Assembly: GCA_946185345.1 (NCBI GenBank)
Contig: CAMHJC010000017.1
Location: 1-32,330, forward strand
Length of the DNA stretch: 32,330 nucleotides
Direction of reading: 5' to 3'
DNA from: an uncultured Clostridia bacterium
Lineage (GTDB): Bacteria; Bacillota; Clostridia; Oscillospirales; Acutalibacteraceae
Shown here: positions 1 to 7,171 of the stretch, piece after piece
Position numbering within the stretch: the stretch's first letter is position 1
How the letters are laid out: every line of letters begins with the position of its first letter
Made by a program: the position numbers and the translations under genes
The notes under the pieces: model-generated
Seen by the model: only the letters and a program-made list of their open reading frames with translations
What the model was told of the DNA's origin: nothing
The model's database searches: none

Positions 1-50
1 CCACCTTGCCAAGGTGGAGGTAGCGAGTTCGAGCCTCGTATTCCGCTCCA
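1..50 (+). tRNA. tRNA-Gly (anticodon GCC), 3' part only
   Basis: The window opens inside a tRNA. Positions 1-5 (CCACC) pair with 13-17 (GGTGG) as the anticodon stem, around the loop TTGCCAA with anticodon GCC at 8-10. Positions 18-22 are the variable loop. The T arm follows at 23-39 with a TTCGAGC loop. ATTCCGC at 40-46 is the 3' acceptor strand, T47 the discriminator, and CCA is encoded at 48-50. The D arm and 5' acceptor strand lie off the window. Acceptor sequence and anticodon both fit tRNA-Gly(GCC). Confidence 0.93.
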
Positions 51-59
51 TTTGTTTTG

Positions 60-98
60 GCTGTTCCATTGACTGACGGGACAGCTTTTTGTTTTTTT
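60..98 (+). terminator. Rho-independent terminator after tRNA-Gly
   Basis: An 8-bp stem (60-67 with 78-85, one G-T pair) is followed directly by a T-rich run at 86-98. It sits 10 bases after the tRNA CCA end and would end the tRNA transcript. Confidence 0.85.
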
Positions 99-133
99 CA
101 TAGTAATTTAACAATGGCGCCGTAACCTTTTGG

Positions 134-162
134 TTGACAATCTTATTCCTCAAATGTATAAT
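134..162 (+). promoter_or_regulatory. Consensus sigma-A promoter for the LRR protein gene
   Basis: TTGACA at 134-139 and TATAAT at 157-162 are both perfect consensus hexamers with the ideal 17-bp spacer. Transcription should start near 169, giving a leader of about 36 nt that carries an AGAGGTGA ribosome site at 191-198. Confidence 0.93.
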
Positions 163-204
163 AAATTGAAACGTATCAAAAATTTTATTCAGAGGTGACT
201 GCCA

Positions 205-2124
205 GTGGGTACCAGATATCCGATCTTTCCGGACGACCTTTCCAATCAGTTCGGAGAAGCCAATTCGCTGGATACAGCCGGCGGAGTGTTTGACACTTAT
301 CAGAATCAGAATGTTCAAACGATGAATACCGCGCCTTCACAGCCTTCCCAGAGTGAGGACGCTTCCCTGACGCAGGAGGAGACCCCTGCGGCAATTCCTC
401 CTTCGGAACAGACGGAGGCGGATTCCTCCGCAATGGAGAGCCGTGAGGAGGCTCCTTCCTCGGCGGCTTCTGATGCCCCGAAGAAAAAAGCTCCCGGAAA
501 CCGCGGCGGCGGACTGAAGTGGACGCTGCTTCTGACGATGATGGCTTTTTGTGTGATTGCGCTGGGAGCCTTCCTTTATATCAATACCCATGCCATTCTG
601 GGCGACCTTTTCGGAAAGCATCAGATGTTTTCCTCCGACGAAACAGAGGTCGATCTGAGCGGCAGCGATTACAAAGATTATTCCCCGATTGCCAGGCTCA
701 AGTCGCTGGAGACGGTTGACCTGACCCATACGCCGGTCAAGGATCTTTCCTTCCTTTACGGCTGTCAGTCGCTCAAAAAGGTGGTGCTTCTGGACAGAGT
801 GCTCACGGCGGCTGAATGTATTGATTTTTTCGATCATGTTCCGGGAGCGCATCTGGTGTGCCGGGTGGATATTAACGGACAGGTGTATGATTCAGAGACC
901 GCTCAGCTCTCGGTGGAAAATGCCGATGCCGGCACGCAGGCGCTTTTTGCGGCGCTGAATCGTCTTGTCAGGCTCGATCTGACAGGCTGTGACGTATCGG
1001 ACGATACTTACAAAGCGCTTTCGGAAAAATTACCGGGCTGCATGGTGCTGATCAATGTCGAGCTGTGCGGTCAGACATACAGGACGGACGCCGATTCGAT
1101 TGTGCTGAAAGGCGAAATCACACAGGAAGACGCCGACAGGTTAAACTTCTTCAAAAATCTCAGGACGATGGACGTAAGGCAATGCACCAGCACCGAGCTG
1201 GTCAGTCAGATCATTGCGTCTCACCCGGATGTAAAACTGAATGAGCCGATCGTTTTTCTCGGCCACAGCGTAGGCACGGAGGATGAACTGGTTGACCTTC
1301 GCGGAAGCAGGTATACCTTCAATGAAGTGAAGGCCGGACTCGACGAGGTTCTGCCGAAGATGAATTCCCTTAAGAAGATTGACATGTGCGGCTGCGGACT
1401 CTCCGACAGTGAAATGGAAAAGCTGACCAAAGCTTATCCCGACATCAAGTTTGTCTGGATGGTACACTTCAGAAAATGGTATGTGCGCACGGATGCGGTG
1501 GCCTTTTCGACCCTCAACAGCGAAGGCAAGAGCGTTTACACGCAGGATGATTACGCACCGCTGTTCAAGTACTGCACCGACCTGGTAGCGCTGGATCTCG
1601 GACACAGCAGAATTACGGATATTTCGGGAATCGCCTCAATGAAAAACCTGAGGGCGGTGATTCTGACCGACAACAAGATCAAGAATATTTCGGCCTTTGC
1701 CAAGCTGGAAAAGCTGGAATTCATCGAGATGAACGCCACCAACAAGGTGAAAAGTGTCGAGCCGCTCAGAAAACTGCAGAATCTCAAATACATCAACTTG
1801 TGGGGCAGCATGGACATCACCGATCTTTCGCCGCTGTACAATCATGAGAACCTTGAGATTGTCATTTTTGAACGCACCACGCCAAAGGACGAACAGGAAC
1901 GCTTCAGAAGCTCCAATCCCAATTGCGCCACCTTCTTCAAAGTGGACAGCAACAAGACCACCACCAACGAGACCTGGAGAAGCAATCCCTACCGCAGAAG
2001 GCTGAAGGAACGGGTGTTCAGAAGCGACAGGGAGTTCTACAACTGGAAGTATGTGGTCGGATTTGATGAGGAAACCGGAGAGTATATCCTCGACTACAAC
2101 ACCGATCAGTATAAATACAAATAA
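205..2124 (+). CDS. Membrane-anchored leucine-rich-repeat surface protein
   Basis: A 639-residue protein starting at GTG, with AGAGGTGA six bases upstream. Residues 1-103 form a low-complexity cytoplasmic head rich in Ser, Glu, Pro and Ala that ends in a basic patch. One hydrophobic helix follows at about 105-127. The remainder should lie outside the cell. It contains irregular leucine-rich repeats: a pair around 165-200, degenerate units in the middle, and a clear run at about 460-570 (L-x-x-L-D-L-x-x-x-x-I-T-D-I type). There is no signal peptidase site, sortase motif or enzymatic motif. The tail (about 580-639) is polar and rich in Arg, Tyr and Asn. Such proteins usually bind a ligand or partner, but none can be named. 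It is transcribed alone between its own promoter and terminator. Confidence 0.85.
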   Translation: MGTRYPIFPDDLSNQFGEANSLDTAGGVFDTYQNQNVQTMNTAPSQPSQSEDASLTQEETPAAIPPSEQTEADSSAMESREEAPSSAASDAPKKKAPGNRGGGLKWTLLLTMMAFCVIALGAFLYINTHAILGDLFGKHQMFSSDETEVDLSGSDYKDYSPIARLKSLETVDLTHTPVKDLSFLYGCQSLKKVVLLDRVLTAAECIDFFDHVPGAHLVCRVDINGQVYDSETAQLSVENADAGTQALFAALNRLVRLDLTGCDVSDDTYKALSEKLPGCMVLINVELCGQTYRTDADSIVLKGEITQEDADRLNFFKNLRTMDVRQCTSTELVSQIIASHPDVKLNEPIVFLGHSVGTEDELVDLRGSRYTFNEVKAGLDEVLPKMNSLKKIDMCGCGLSDSEMEKLTKAYPDIKFVWMVHFRKWYVRTDAVAFSTLNSEGKSVYTQDDYAPLFKYCTDLVALDLGHSRITDISGIASMKNLRAVILTDNKIKNISAFAKLEKLEFIEMNATNKVKSVEPLRKLQNLKYINLWGSMDITDLSPLYNHENLEIVIFERTTPKDEQERFRSSNPNCATFFKVDSNKTTTNETWRSNPYRRRLKERVFRSDREFYNWKYVVGFDEETGEYILDYNTDQYKYK

Positions 2125-2131
2125 GAATAAA

Positions 2132-2167
2132 AAAACAGCTCTGTCACATCAGCGGCAGAGCTGTTTT
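2132..2167 (+). terminator. Rho-independent terminator of the LRR gene
   Basis: A 12-bp perfect stem, 2132-2143 with 2156-2167, including an A-tract paired with the terminal T-tract, begins 7 bases after the stop codon. Its symmetry would let it work in both directions. Confidence 0.88.
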
Positions 2168-2168
2168 A

Positions 2169-2345
2169 TACTAATTTTCGGTTGAAAGTAGACAATTATT
2201 TGCGAGGATATTTTGTGTCCTGCAAGGAATAGCTGTCGACTCGTCGACAGCAGGACGACGGCAGGCTGGCGCCTGCCTAGGACGATGACGCCGCAGGGCG
2301 CAAAATAGGCCGCAAAGAAAGCCTGATTTTAGCTGAAAATTAGTA
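2169..2345. repeat. 177-bp palindromic dispersed repeat, MITE-like, copy 1
   Basis: The two ends are imperfect inverted repeats of about 50 bp. Both begin TACTAATTTTC when read inward (2169-2179, and the complement of 2335-2345). The centre holds two perfect hairpins: a 9-bp stem at 2232-2251 (GCTGTCGAC, 2-nt loop) and a 7-bp stem at 2260-2277 (GGCAGGC, 4-nt loop). The right-hand 50 bp recurs in inverted orientation at 32281-32330 with 47 of 50 bases identical, so the element is dispersed. No credible ORF lies inside. It could be a non-autonomous transposable element or a family of structured intergenic RNA. The rest of the 2125-2517 intergenic region holds only the two terminators. Confidence 0.8.
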
Positions 2346-2431
2346 TTAGCAAAACAGGCGATAATAGTGATGAAAGCGGCAAGGAATTTCCGCAGGAAAA
2401 CCGTCAAATCATTTCTACGAAAAATTAAACG

Positions 2432-2476
2432 AAAAAAGACCCCGTTTCATGAGCCAATCAGTCTCATAAAACGGGG
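2432..2476 (-). terminator. Rho-independent terminator of glgA
   Basis: A 14-bp stem (2440-2453 with 2463-2476, one mismatch) has an A-run at 2432-2437, which is a T-tract on the minus strand. It lies 41 bases beyond the glgA stop codon. Confidence 0.9.
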
Positions 2477-2517
2477 CCTTCATTATTTTGAATAAAAGGG
2501 GAAGCGCAACAAAAGCA

Positions 2518-3975
2518 TTACCACTGGCTCATGAGCCAATTGTAGATATTTCTGTAGTCGCCTGCGGAACGGTACCATGAGAAGTCGGACTCCATGCCGC
2601 GTCTTGCGATGCATTCCCAGCCGAAGCGATCCTCAAAGAAGATCTGCTTTGCATAGTTGATGACGTTAAGCATGACTTCAGCGTTGTACTCGTAGAAGGT
2701 GAAGCCTGTGCCGGTGTGGTCAAAGCCGTTGTAGGGCTGAACCGTGTCTCTCAGACCGCCGGTTTCACGGACGATCGGAACGGTGCCGTATCTCATGGCG
2801 ATAAGCTGGGTCAGACCGCAGGGCTCAAAGCGGGAGGGAACGAGAATGGCGTCTGCGGCGGCGTAGAGCTTGTGGGCTCTCTCGTTGGAATACATGATGT
2901 TGGAGCAGACAGAACCCTTGTGGTTCCACTCGTAGCCTCTGAAAGCGTCCTCGTACTTCTTGTCGCCGGTACCGATGACGACGACCTGTGTGTGATCGTC
3001 GACAATGCGATCCATGACGGCGTTGATGAGGTCAAGACCCTTCTGGTCGGTCAGACGGGAGATAATGCCGATCATGAACTTGTTGACATCCTGATGCATG
3101 CCAAGTTCGCCCTGGAGCTTTTCCTTGTTCCAGCGTTTTGCGTCGGCGAAGTTATCCACACCGTATCTGTCGTAGATGTACCAGTCGGTGCCGGGATTGT
3201 ATACATCGTAGTCAACGCCGTTGACGATGCCGCCCAGTTTGTAGGCGTAATCGTTGAGTACGCCTTCCAGCGCCTCGCCGTATTCGGGCGTTCTGATTTC
3301 ATTGGCGTAGGTGTGGCTGACGGTAGTGACGAAATTGGAGTAAACAATGCCGCCCTTCATGATGTTGGCGTCAGCGTTGAACTCAAGGCGGTCGGGTGAG
3401 AATGCGTACTCAGGAATATTGGAATGATACTTGACCGTATCGATATTGGCGATGCCCTGGAAGTGGAGGTTGTGAATGGTCAGCACTGTCTTTGTGCCGT
3501 TATAGAAGGGATTGCCCTCATAAACAGTGTGAAGATAAACAGGAACCAGAGCCGCCTGCCAGTCGTGGCAGTGAATGATATCCGGGTGGAAACCGATAGC
3601 GCACATGGATGCGAGAACGGCCTTGGAGAAGAAAATAAAGGGAACGATATCGCCAGCCATATCGGTGTAAGGATTGCCTCTGCCGAAGAAGTACTCATTG
3701 TCGATGAAGTAGAATCTCACACCGTTCCACCAGTACTCCATCAGACCGACATAATACATATGGCAGTCACGTGTGAAGTCCATGTAGAAATGAGTGACAT
3801 AGGTCATGTTGTTGCGGAAATGCTCGGGGATACAGGTGTATCTGGGCAGAATGACGCGCACGTCCAGATCGCCCTGATTGGCAAGCGCTCTGGGCAAAGC
3901 GGACATAACGTCGGCAAGACCGCCCGTCTTGACAAACGGATCACATTCCGAGCCTACAAACAAAATATTGCTCAT
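2518..3975 (-). CDS. glgA: Glycogen synthase (ADP-glucose type, GT5)
   Basis: GlgA transfers glucose from ADP-glucose to the non-reducing end of an alpha-1,4-glucan in the cytoplasm. The ATG at 3975 gives 485 residues, close to the usual 475-490. It follows AGGAGGA by a normal spacing. The open frame runs up to 4059, but that extension begins upstream of the predicted transcription start, so it is not used. The N-terminal Rossmann domain carries the glycogen-synthase motif KTGGLADV at residues 16-23 (the family norm is KxGGLxDV). The C-terminal domain carries the GT-B nucleotide site, with SRFEPCGLTQ and ETGGLRDTV. No glgC, glgD, glgB or glgP is adjacent, so the gene stands as a single transcription unit with its own promoter and terminator. 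The family call is firm. Confidence 0.96.
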   Translation of the reverse strand: MSNILFVGSECDPFVKTGGLADVMSALPRALANQGDLDVRVILPRYTCIPEHFRNNMTYVTHFYMDFTRDCHMYYVGLMEYWWNGVRFYFIDNEYFFGRGNPYTDMAGDIVPFIFFSKAVLASMCAIGFHPDIIHCHDWQAALVPVYLHTVYEGNPFYNGTKTVLTIHNLHFQGIANIDTVKYHSNIPEYAFSPDRLEFNADANIMKGGIVYSNFVTTVSHTYANEIRTPEYGEALEGVLNDYAYKLGGIVNGVDYDVYNPGTDWYIYDRYGVDNFADAKRWNKEKLQGELGMHQDVNKFMIGIISRLTDQKGLDLINAVMDRIVDDHTQVVVIGTGDKKYEDAFRGYEWNHKGSVCSNIMYSNERAHKLYAAADAILVPSRFEPCGLTQLIAMRYGTVPIVRETGGLRDTVQPYNGFDHTGTGFTFYEYNAEVMLNVINYAKQIFFEDRFGWECIARRGMESDFSWYRSAGDYRNIYNWLMSQW

Positions 3976-4008
3976 ATTTCGTCCTCCTAGATAAAAAATG
4001 AATTTCCA

Positions 4009-4023
4009 ATTACTTGAAGTAAT
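4009..4023. promoter_or_regulatory. 15-bp perfect palindrome in the glgA leader, possible operator
   Basis: ATTACTT-G-AAGTAAT is a perfect inverted repeat located between the predicted glgA transcription start (near 4031 on the minus strand) and the ribosome site at about 3984-3989. Position and symmetry suit a repressor site. No regulator family can be assigned from the motif alone. Confidence 0.4.
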
Positions 4024-4037
4024 CAGCTTACAAAACA

Positions 4038-4066
4038 ATTCTACCATGTAATGCGTCATTTTTCAA
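4038..4066 (-). promoter_or_regulatory. Sigma-A promoter for glgA
   Basis: On the minus strand, TTGAAA (4066-4061) and TAGAAT (4043-4038) are separated by 17 bp. Transcription would start near 4031, about 55 bases before the ATG. Confidence 0.8.
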
Positions 4067-4187
4067 GGAGAAATTCTTTAAATAAGGCAAAATCCAGTAA
4101 ATTTTAATAAATTTTTTTATTATTTTTTAGGAGAGAGCGAATAATTAATGTGATATAGACAAATAATACTTATGCAGACACAAAAAC

Positions 4188-4364
4188 GATCCTTTTGGGA
4201 TTGAAACAAGCCGTGCGTCGGGCCGTGTCTGTTCACATCCGGCACTCAAGGCAAGAAAATAGATCCGGTGTAAAGGTGTAATAATCAAAGCAGGTGGTGC
4301 GTTTACTCAAACCGGCACGCTCCTTTTTACTGTTGCACTGAAAAAAGGGGGTCCCAAAAGGATC
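4188..4364. ncRNA. Candidate structured RNA of unknown family in the glgA-sigK gap
   Basis: The ends of this 177-bp stretch are perfectly complementary over 13 bp (4188-4200 with 4352-4364). Inside, 4235-4242 can pair with 4265-4271 (7 bp, one bulged T), and 4297-4304 with 4309-4318 (8 bp, 2-nt bulge), the latter followed by TTTTT at 4323-4327. No ORF is convincing. A rod closed by a long terminal stem, about 180 nt long, recalls 6S RNA, but I do not recognise conserved 6S sequence and I see no strong promoter on either strand. The strand is therefore left open. The rest of the 572-bp gap holds the glgA promoter, a possible sporulation promoter and a minus-strand terminator. Confidence 0.35.
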
Positions 4365-4401
4365 AACCGACAAATTTACCCGTGATCAATCATTGCCCGT
4401 A

Positions 4402-4428
4402 ACTGCCGGGTGTGATTACCATACATAA
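4402..4428 (+). promoter_or_regulatory. Possible mother-cell (SigE/SigK-type) promoter for sigK
   Basis: CATACATAA at 4420-4428 resembles the SigE/SigK -10 element (CATACA-T for SigE; CATA followed by TA for SigK). An AC at 4402-4403 lies 16 bp upstream, as in SigK promoters. It precedes the sigK GTG by about 120 bp. No good sigma-A promoter is visible here. The match is partial. Confidence 0.35.
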
Positions 4429-4496
4429 TACAGATTTGGCGGGAAAAAATCCGTTCGGACAGGCACGAAGCACAGATTCACGGAATAAAATGATAT

Positions 4497-4524
4497 AAAA
4501 AAACTGACGGCATGCGCCGTCAGT
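4497..4524 (-). terminator. Minus-strand Rho-independent terminator just upstream of sigK
   Basis: A perfect 9-bp stem (4503-4511 with 4516-4524, loop ATGC) has seven A on its left at 4497-4503, which is T7 on the minus strand. On the plus strand no T-tract follows, so it is a terminator only for transcription running leftward. No minus-strand gene lies between it and the HAD gene beyond sigK. The same hairpin would sit in the sigK leader, about 10 bases before the ribosome site. Confidence 0.75.
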
Positions 4525-4547
4525 GTGATTCCTGGAGGGAAGTAGCC

Positions 4548-5243
4548 GTGAACATTGCATCGATGTTGGGGGAAGCGCTTTTCGAGACGCTCAGCGGATT
4601 GTACAGCCTTTTTCTGAGCGTATCGTCCATTTCGGGTTTTCCGCCGAGACTGCCGAATTCGGAGGAGAAGAAATACATAGAATTGACGGCGCAGGGTGAC
4701 AGAAACGCCCGTCAGAAGGTAATCGAGCACAATCTGAGACTGGTGGCTCACATCAGCAAGAAGTATTATGCGTCGGTTCCCGATGTGGATGATCTGATTT
4801 CCATAGGCACCATCGGATTGATTAAGGCGGTGGATACATTCCGTCCGGAAAAAGGCTCCAAATTTTCCTCCTACGCCGCCGCCTGTATTCAGAACGAAAT
4901 ACTGATGTACCTGCGCAGCGGCAAAAAGAGCGCCCTCGATATTTCGGTCAATGAACCGATCGAAACCGATCGCAGCGGAAACGTGCTGACCCTGATGGAT
5001 ATTATTGCGGTGGACGACACGATATCGGACGACATCGACAGGGCGATGAAAGTGGAAAAGCTCAGGCGCATCGTAAAGGAAGAGCTGGGGGAAACCGAGC
5101 GCCGCATCATCACCGAACGGTACGGTCTTGACGGCGGCAAGCCGCTGACCCAGCGAGAAGTGGCAGGTGAGCTGAATATTTCCCGCTCCTATGTCAGCCG
5201 CATCGAGAAGAGAATCCTTGAGCGGATGAAAAGCAAGCTCTGA
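4548..5243 (+). CDS. sigK: RNA polymerase sporulation sigma factor SigK (pro-sigma-K)
   Basis: SigK directs late mother-cell transcription during sporulation (coat and cortex maturation, mother-cell lysis). The GTG at 4548 follows GGAGGGA by 7 bases and gives 231 residues. The upstream ATG at 4512 lies in a hairpin loop without a ribosome site. The first 25 or so residues form a hydrophobic pro-sequence like that of Bacillus pro-sigma-K. Then come the near-invariant SEEKKYIEL, region 2 (EHNLRLVAHI, DDLISIGTIGLIKAV, YAAACIQNEILMYLR) and region 4 with a helix-turn-helix (LTQREVAGELNISRSYVSRIEKR). The gene is continuous, with no skin-type insertion as in B. subtilis. It converges on the HAD gene with only 9 bp between the stops. 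The SigK subfamily call is strong. SigE is less likely because of the N-terminal match. Confidence 0.92.
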   Translation: MNIASMLGEALFETLSGLYSLFLSVSSISGFPPRLPNSEEKKYIELTAQGDRNARQKVIEHNLRLVAHISKKYYASVPDVDDLISIGTIGLIKAVDTFRPEKGSKFSSYAAACIQNEILMYLRSGKKSALDISVNEPIETDRSGNVLTLMDIIAVDDTISDDIDRAMKVEKLRRIVKEELGETERRIITERYGLDGGKPLTQREVAGELNISRSYVSRIEKRILERMKSKL

Positions 5244-5252
5244 AGCCGACTG

Positions 5253-5906
5253 TCAAACAAGCGTTTTCAATTCCCGCAGGTCGTGTGCGAGAAGGTCAAT
5301 CATTCCTGTGATTTCGTCGTCGGGAGGCGTCAGGTCGGGAATCATCACGGTAAAGCAGCCTGCCGTTTTGGCCGATACGATGCCGCTGGGAGAATCCTCA
5401 ACAGCAATACAATCCTCAGGGCATAGCTTCAGCAGCTGCGCGGCACGGAGGTAAATATCCGGGGCAGGCTTGCTGCGTGAAATGTCCGCTCCGCTTACAA
5501 CGGCGTCAAATTTGTCATACAGTCCGCAAGGCTCCAGGTAATGCCTTGCTCTCCTGACAGGGGAAGCGGTTGCCAGCGCCGTTTTAATGCCTTTGTTTCT
5601 GAGATAATCCAGCACTTCACTGGCGCCGGGCTTGATCTCGACGCCGTATCGGTCGATGTGATCGGCCATCATTTTTCGCCTGGTATCGCGTATTTGGTGG
5701 TAATCGGCCTTGTCTCCGAACCAGGCGAGAAATTTCGGCACAGCCGTTTCGGGAGAATTGCTGCGCAGGCTGAGTCCCTGCTCGGTGCTGAGTTCAAAGC
5801 CGAAGGCGGCGCAGGCTTCCTGCCAGAATCGCAGGTACAGCTTTTCGCTGTCCACAATCACGCCGTCCATGTCAAATAGGATTCCCTTGAAATGATGTGT
5901 TTCCAA
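5253..5906 (-). CDS. HAD-superfamily hydrolase, beta-phosphoglucomutase-like
   Basis: A 217-residue subfamily I HAD phosphatase or phosphomutase. Motif I is DMDGVIVDS with nucleophile Asp12 and acid/base Asp14. The helical cap follows at about residues 18-85, then motif II (TALATASP), motif III Lys (SRSKPAPDIYL) and motif IV (VEDSPSGI). This architecture acts on small sugar phosphates or nucleotides; the substrate cannot be read from sequence. The start is a TTG with GGAAGGTGA about six bases upstream on the minus strand; no ATG is nearby. No terminator lies between its stop and sigK, so its transcript may run across sigK to the minus-strand terminator at 4497-4524. Confidence 0.88.
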   Translation of the reverse strand: METHHFKGILFDMDGVIVDSEKLYLRFWQEACAAFGFELSTEQGLSLRSNSPETAVPKFLAWFGDKADYHQIRDTRRKMMADHIDRYGVEIKPGASEVLDYLRNKGIKTALATASPVRRARHYLEPCGLYDKFDAVVSGADISRSKPAPDIYLRAAQLLKLCPEDCIAVEDSPSGIVSAKTAGCFTVMIPDLTPPDDEITGMIDLLAHDLRELKTLV

Positions 5907-5952
5907 TGGGTGTCACCTTCCTGAATGAAAATCAATCGTTCCTCTGAGCAAT

Positions 5953-5990
5953 CAATCCCTTTGACGTCGGCAAAACGAACAAAGGGATTG
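5953..5990 (-). terminator. 11-bp inverted repeat, weak terminator candidate after the Lgt-family gene
   Basis: CAATCCCTTTG (5953-5963) pairs perfectly with 5980-5990 over a 16-nt loop. It lies between the Lgt-family gene and the HAD gene. Neither strand has a real T-tract after it, so it may attenuate rather than stop read-through, or act as a processing or protein-binding site. Confidence 0.4.
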
Positions 5991-6015
5991 TATTGAATCA
6001 TCGTGGTTATTAAGA

Positions 6016-7152
6016 TCAGTTTATTTCGTCAAGTTCATTTTTCAAAGCTTCGTAGTCGATATCGGAAAATACCGGGGACTGCCCGTACTGTCCGGAAGGC
6101 TGCTGCGCCTTTTCGGACGAAAGCTCCGGCTGAGACACTTCGGTTTCCATGGCGGCAGCCGCCGGTGTATCCTCAGAGAATGCTTCGGCAGCCGCCGGTT
6201 GTTTTCCGCTCAAAGACTTCAATGTATAAGCGATGACAAGTCCGTCAAGAATCAGCATGCCGAGCAGCATGATAACGTGGTTGCTTATGTAATTGGAGCT
6301 TCCCACACGGTATTCGCCGACGACGCCCAGTACAATGGATATCAGAATGGCGGCAATGGTAATGACATGCTTTTTTCCGAATCCGTTGCGTCTGACATGA
6401 TCGACTATCAGATAGACAAGAACCGCGACGCAGCAGAGAATGCCGATAATCTGGGATATTTTGATAAACTCGTTCAGGCCAAGCTTAAGGGGATCGGCTC
6501 TCATGCTGTCCATCACCACCTGATTGGTGCCGTGCAGAGCAATCATCAGCAATGCGGGTTTGCCATCGGAGCGGCCGTTTCCGGCATTTCCGAGACAGTA
6601 GATAAAGAAGGCTGCGCAGATCACAAAAATGACCGACTCATAAATACCGTCCAGCTGATAGACCGCCAGATTGTAGATATCCAGCCTGCTGTCGTACACT
6701 GTGAATAATCTGAAGTCCACCTGATAGCCTGTTTCGGCGGATGTAAAGCAGGTAGCGAATCTTCCCGCGGCGATTGCCAGTGAGCCTCCCACGGCGAGAC
6801 AGTCGAGAAGCGAACCCGGACCTTCCGCCCTGAAACACCTGCAGGCAATCACCGCCGCCAGAAACACGCCGAAAAGCACTCCGTACAGACCGAAGCCTCC
6901 GTTGGTGAGATCGGCGAATTCAGCGAGATTGCTGAAGCTGTCGCCCGGAAAAAGGCTGTAAAGAATTCTGCCGAACAACAGTCCGAGCGGAACGGCAAAA
7001 GTCACCGCAATGAATATATCAGAAACCGGTCTGCGCTGTAATCTGCGAAGGAGACAGGCCGCCATCATTCCGGCCAGACAGGCCGCGGCTGTGAATACGG
7101 CAAACCAGCTTATTTTGATTCCTCCAATGATTAGCATCAGCTGATTATCCAT
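6016..7152 (-). CDS. Lgt-family (prolipoprotein diacylglyceryl transferase-like) membrane protein
   Basis: A 378-residue multi-pass membrane protein with about eight hydrophobic segments and a long acidic cytoplasmic tail (about 310-378). Lgt moves a diacylglyceryl group from phosphatidylglycerol to the lipobox cysteine of prolipoproteins. Lgt hallmarks appear in order: GRILYSLF, GGFGLYGVLFG, GRFATCFTSAETG (cf. GRxGNFxNxE), QLDGIYES (cf. SQLYE) and SMRADPL (cf. the FFRxPD region). The arginines are kept, but Asn of GNF is Thr and the loop His is Tyr, so activity is uncertain. The tail is longer than in typical Lgt (about 260-290 residues). GAGGAGGAG precedes the ATG. It is the third gene of a unit headed by a lipoprotein, 19 bp after the NAGPA gene. 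Confidence 0.75.
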   Translation of the reverse strand: MDNQLMLIIGGIKISWFAVFTAAACLAGMMAACLLRRLQRRPVSDIFIAVTFAVPLGLLFGRILYSLFPGDSFSNLAEFADLTNGGFGLYGVLFGVFLAAVIACRCFRAEGPGSLLDCLAVGGSLAIAAGRFATCFTSAETGYQVDFRLFTVYDSRLDIYNLAVYQLDGIYESVIFVICAAFFIYCLGNAGNGRSDGKPALLMIALHGTNQVVMDSMRADPLKLGLNEFIKISQIIGILCCVAVLVYLIVDHVRRNGFGKKHVITIAAILISIVLGVVGEYRVGSSNYISNHVIMLLGMLILDGLVIAYTLKSLSGKQPAAAEAFSEDTPAAAAMETEVSQPELSSEKAQQPSGQYGQSPVFSDIDYEALKNELDEIN

Positions 7153-7171
7153 AATAATCTCCTCCTCTCTG

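Noticed and set aside
2171-2407. A 78-codon minus-strand frame across the palindromic repeat
   Set aside because: It runs through hairpins and the repeat ends, has no ribosome site, and its translation looks like no known protein.
3976-4059. Upstream in-frame extension of glgA
   Set aside because: The predicted transcription start (near 4031) and the AGGAGGA ribosome site place the true start at 3975.
4196-4207. GGGATTGAAACA, resembling the end of many CRISPR repeats
   Set aside because: It occurs once, there is no regular spacer array and no cas gene. The sequence belongs to the long inverted repeat.
4285-4327. AGGTGGTGCG followed by a hairpin and T5, resembling a T-box terminator region
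   Set aside because: It departs from the T-box core (no ACC after TGGT). No stem I or specifier loop is recognisable, and the next gene is sigK, not an amino-acid gene.
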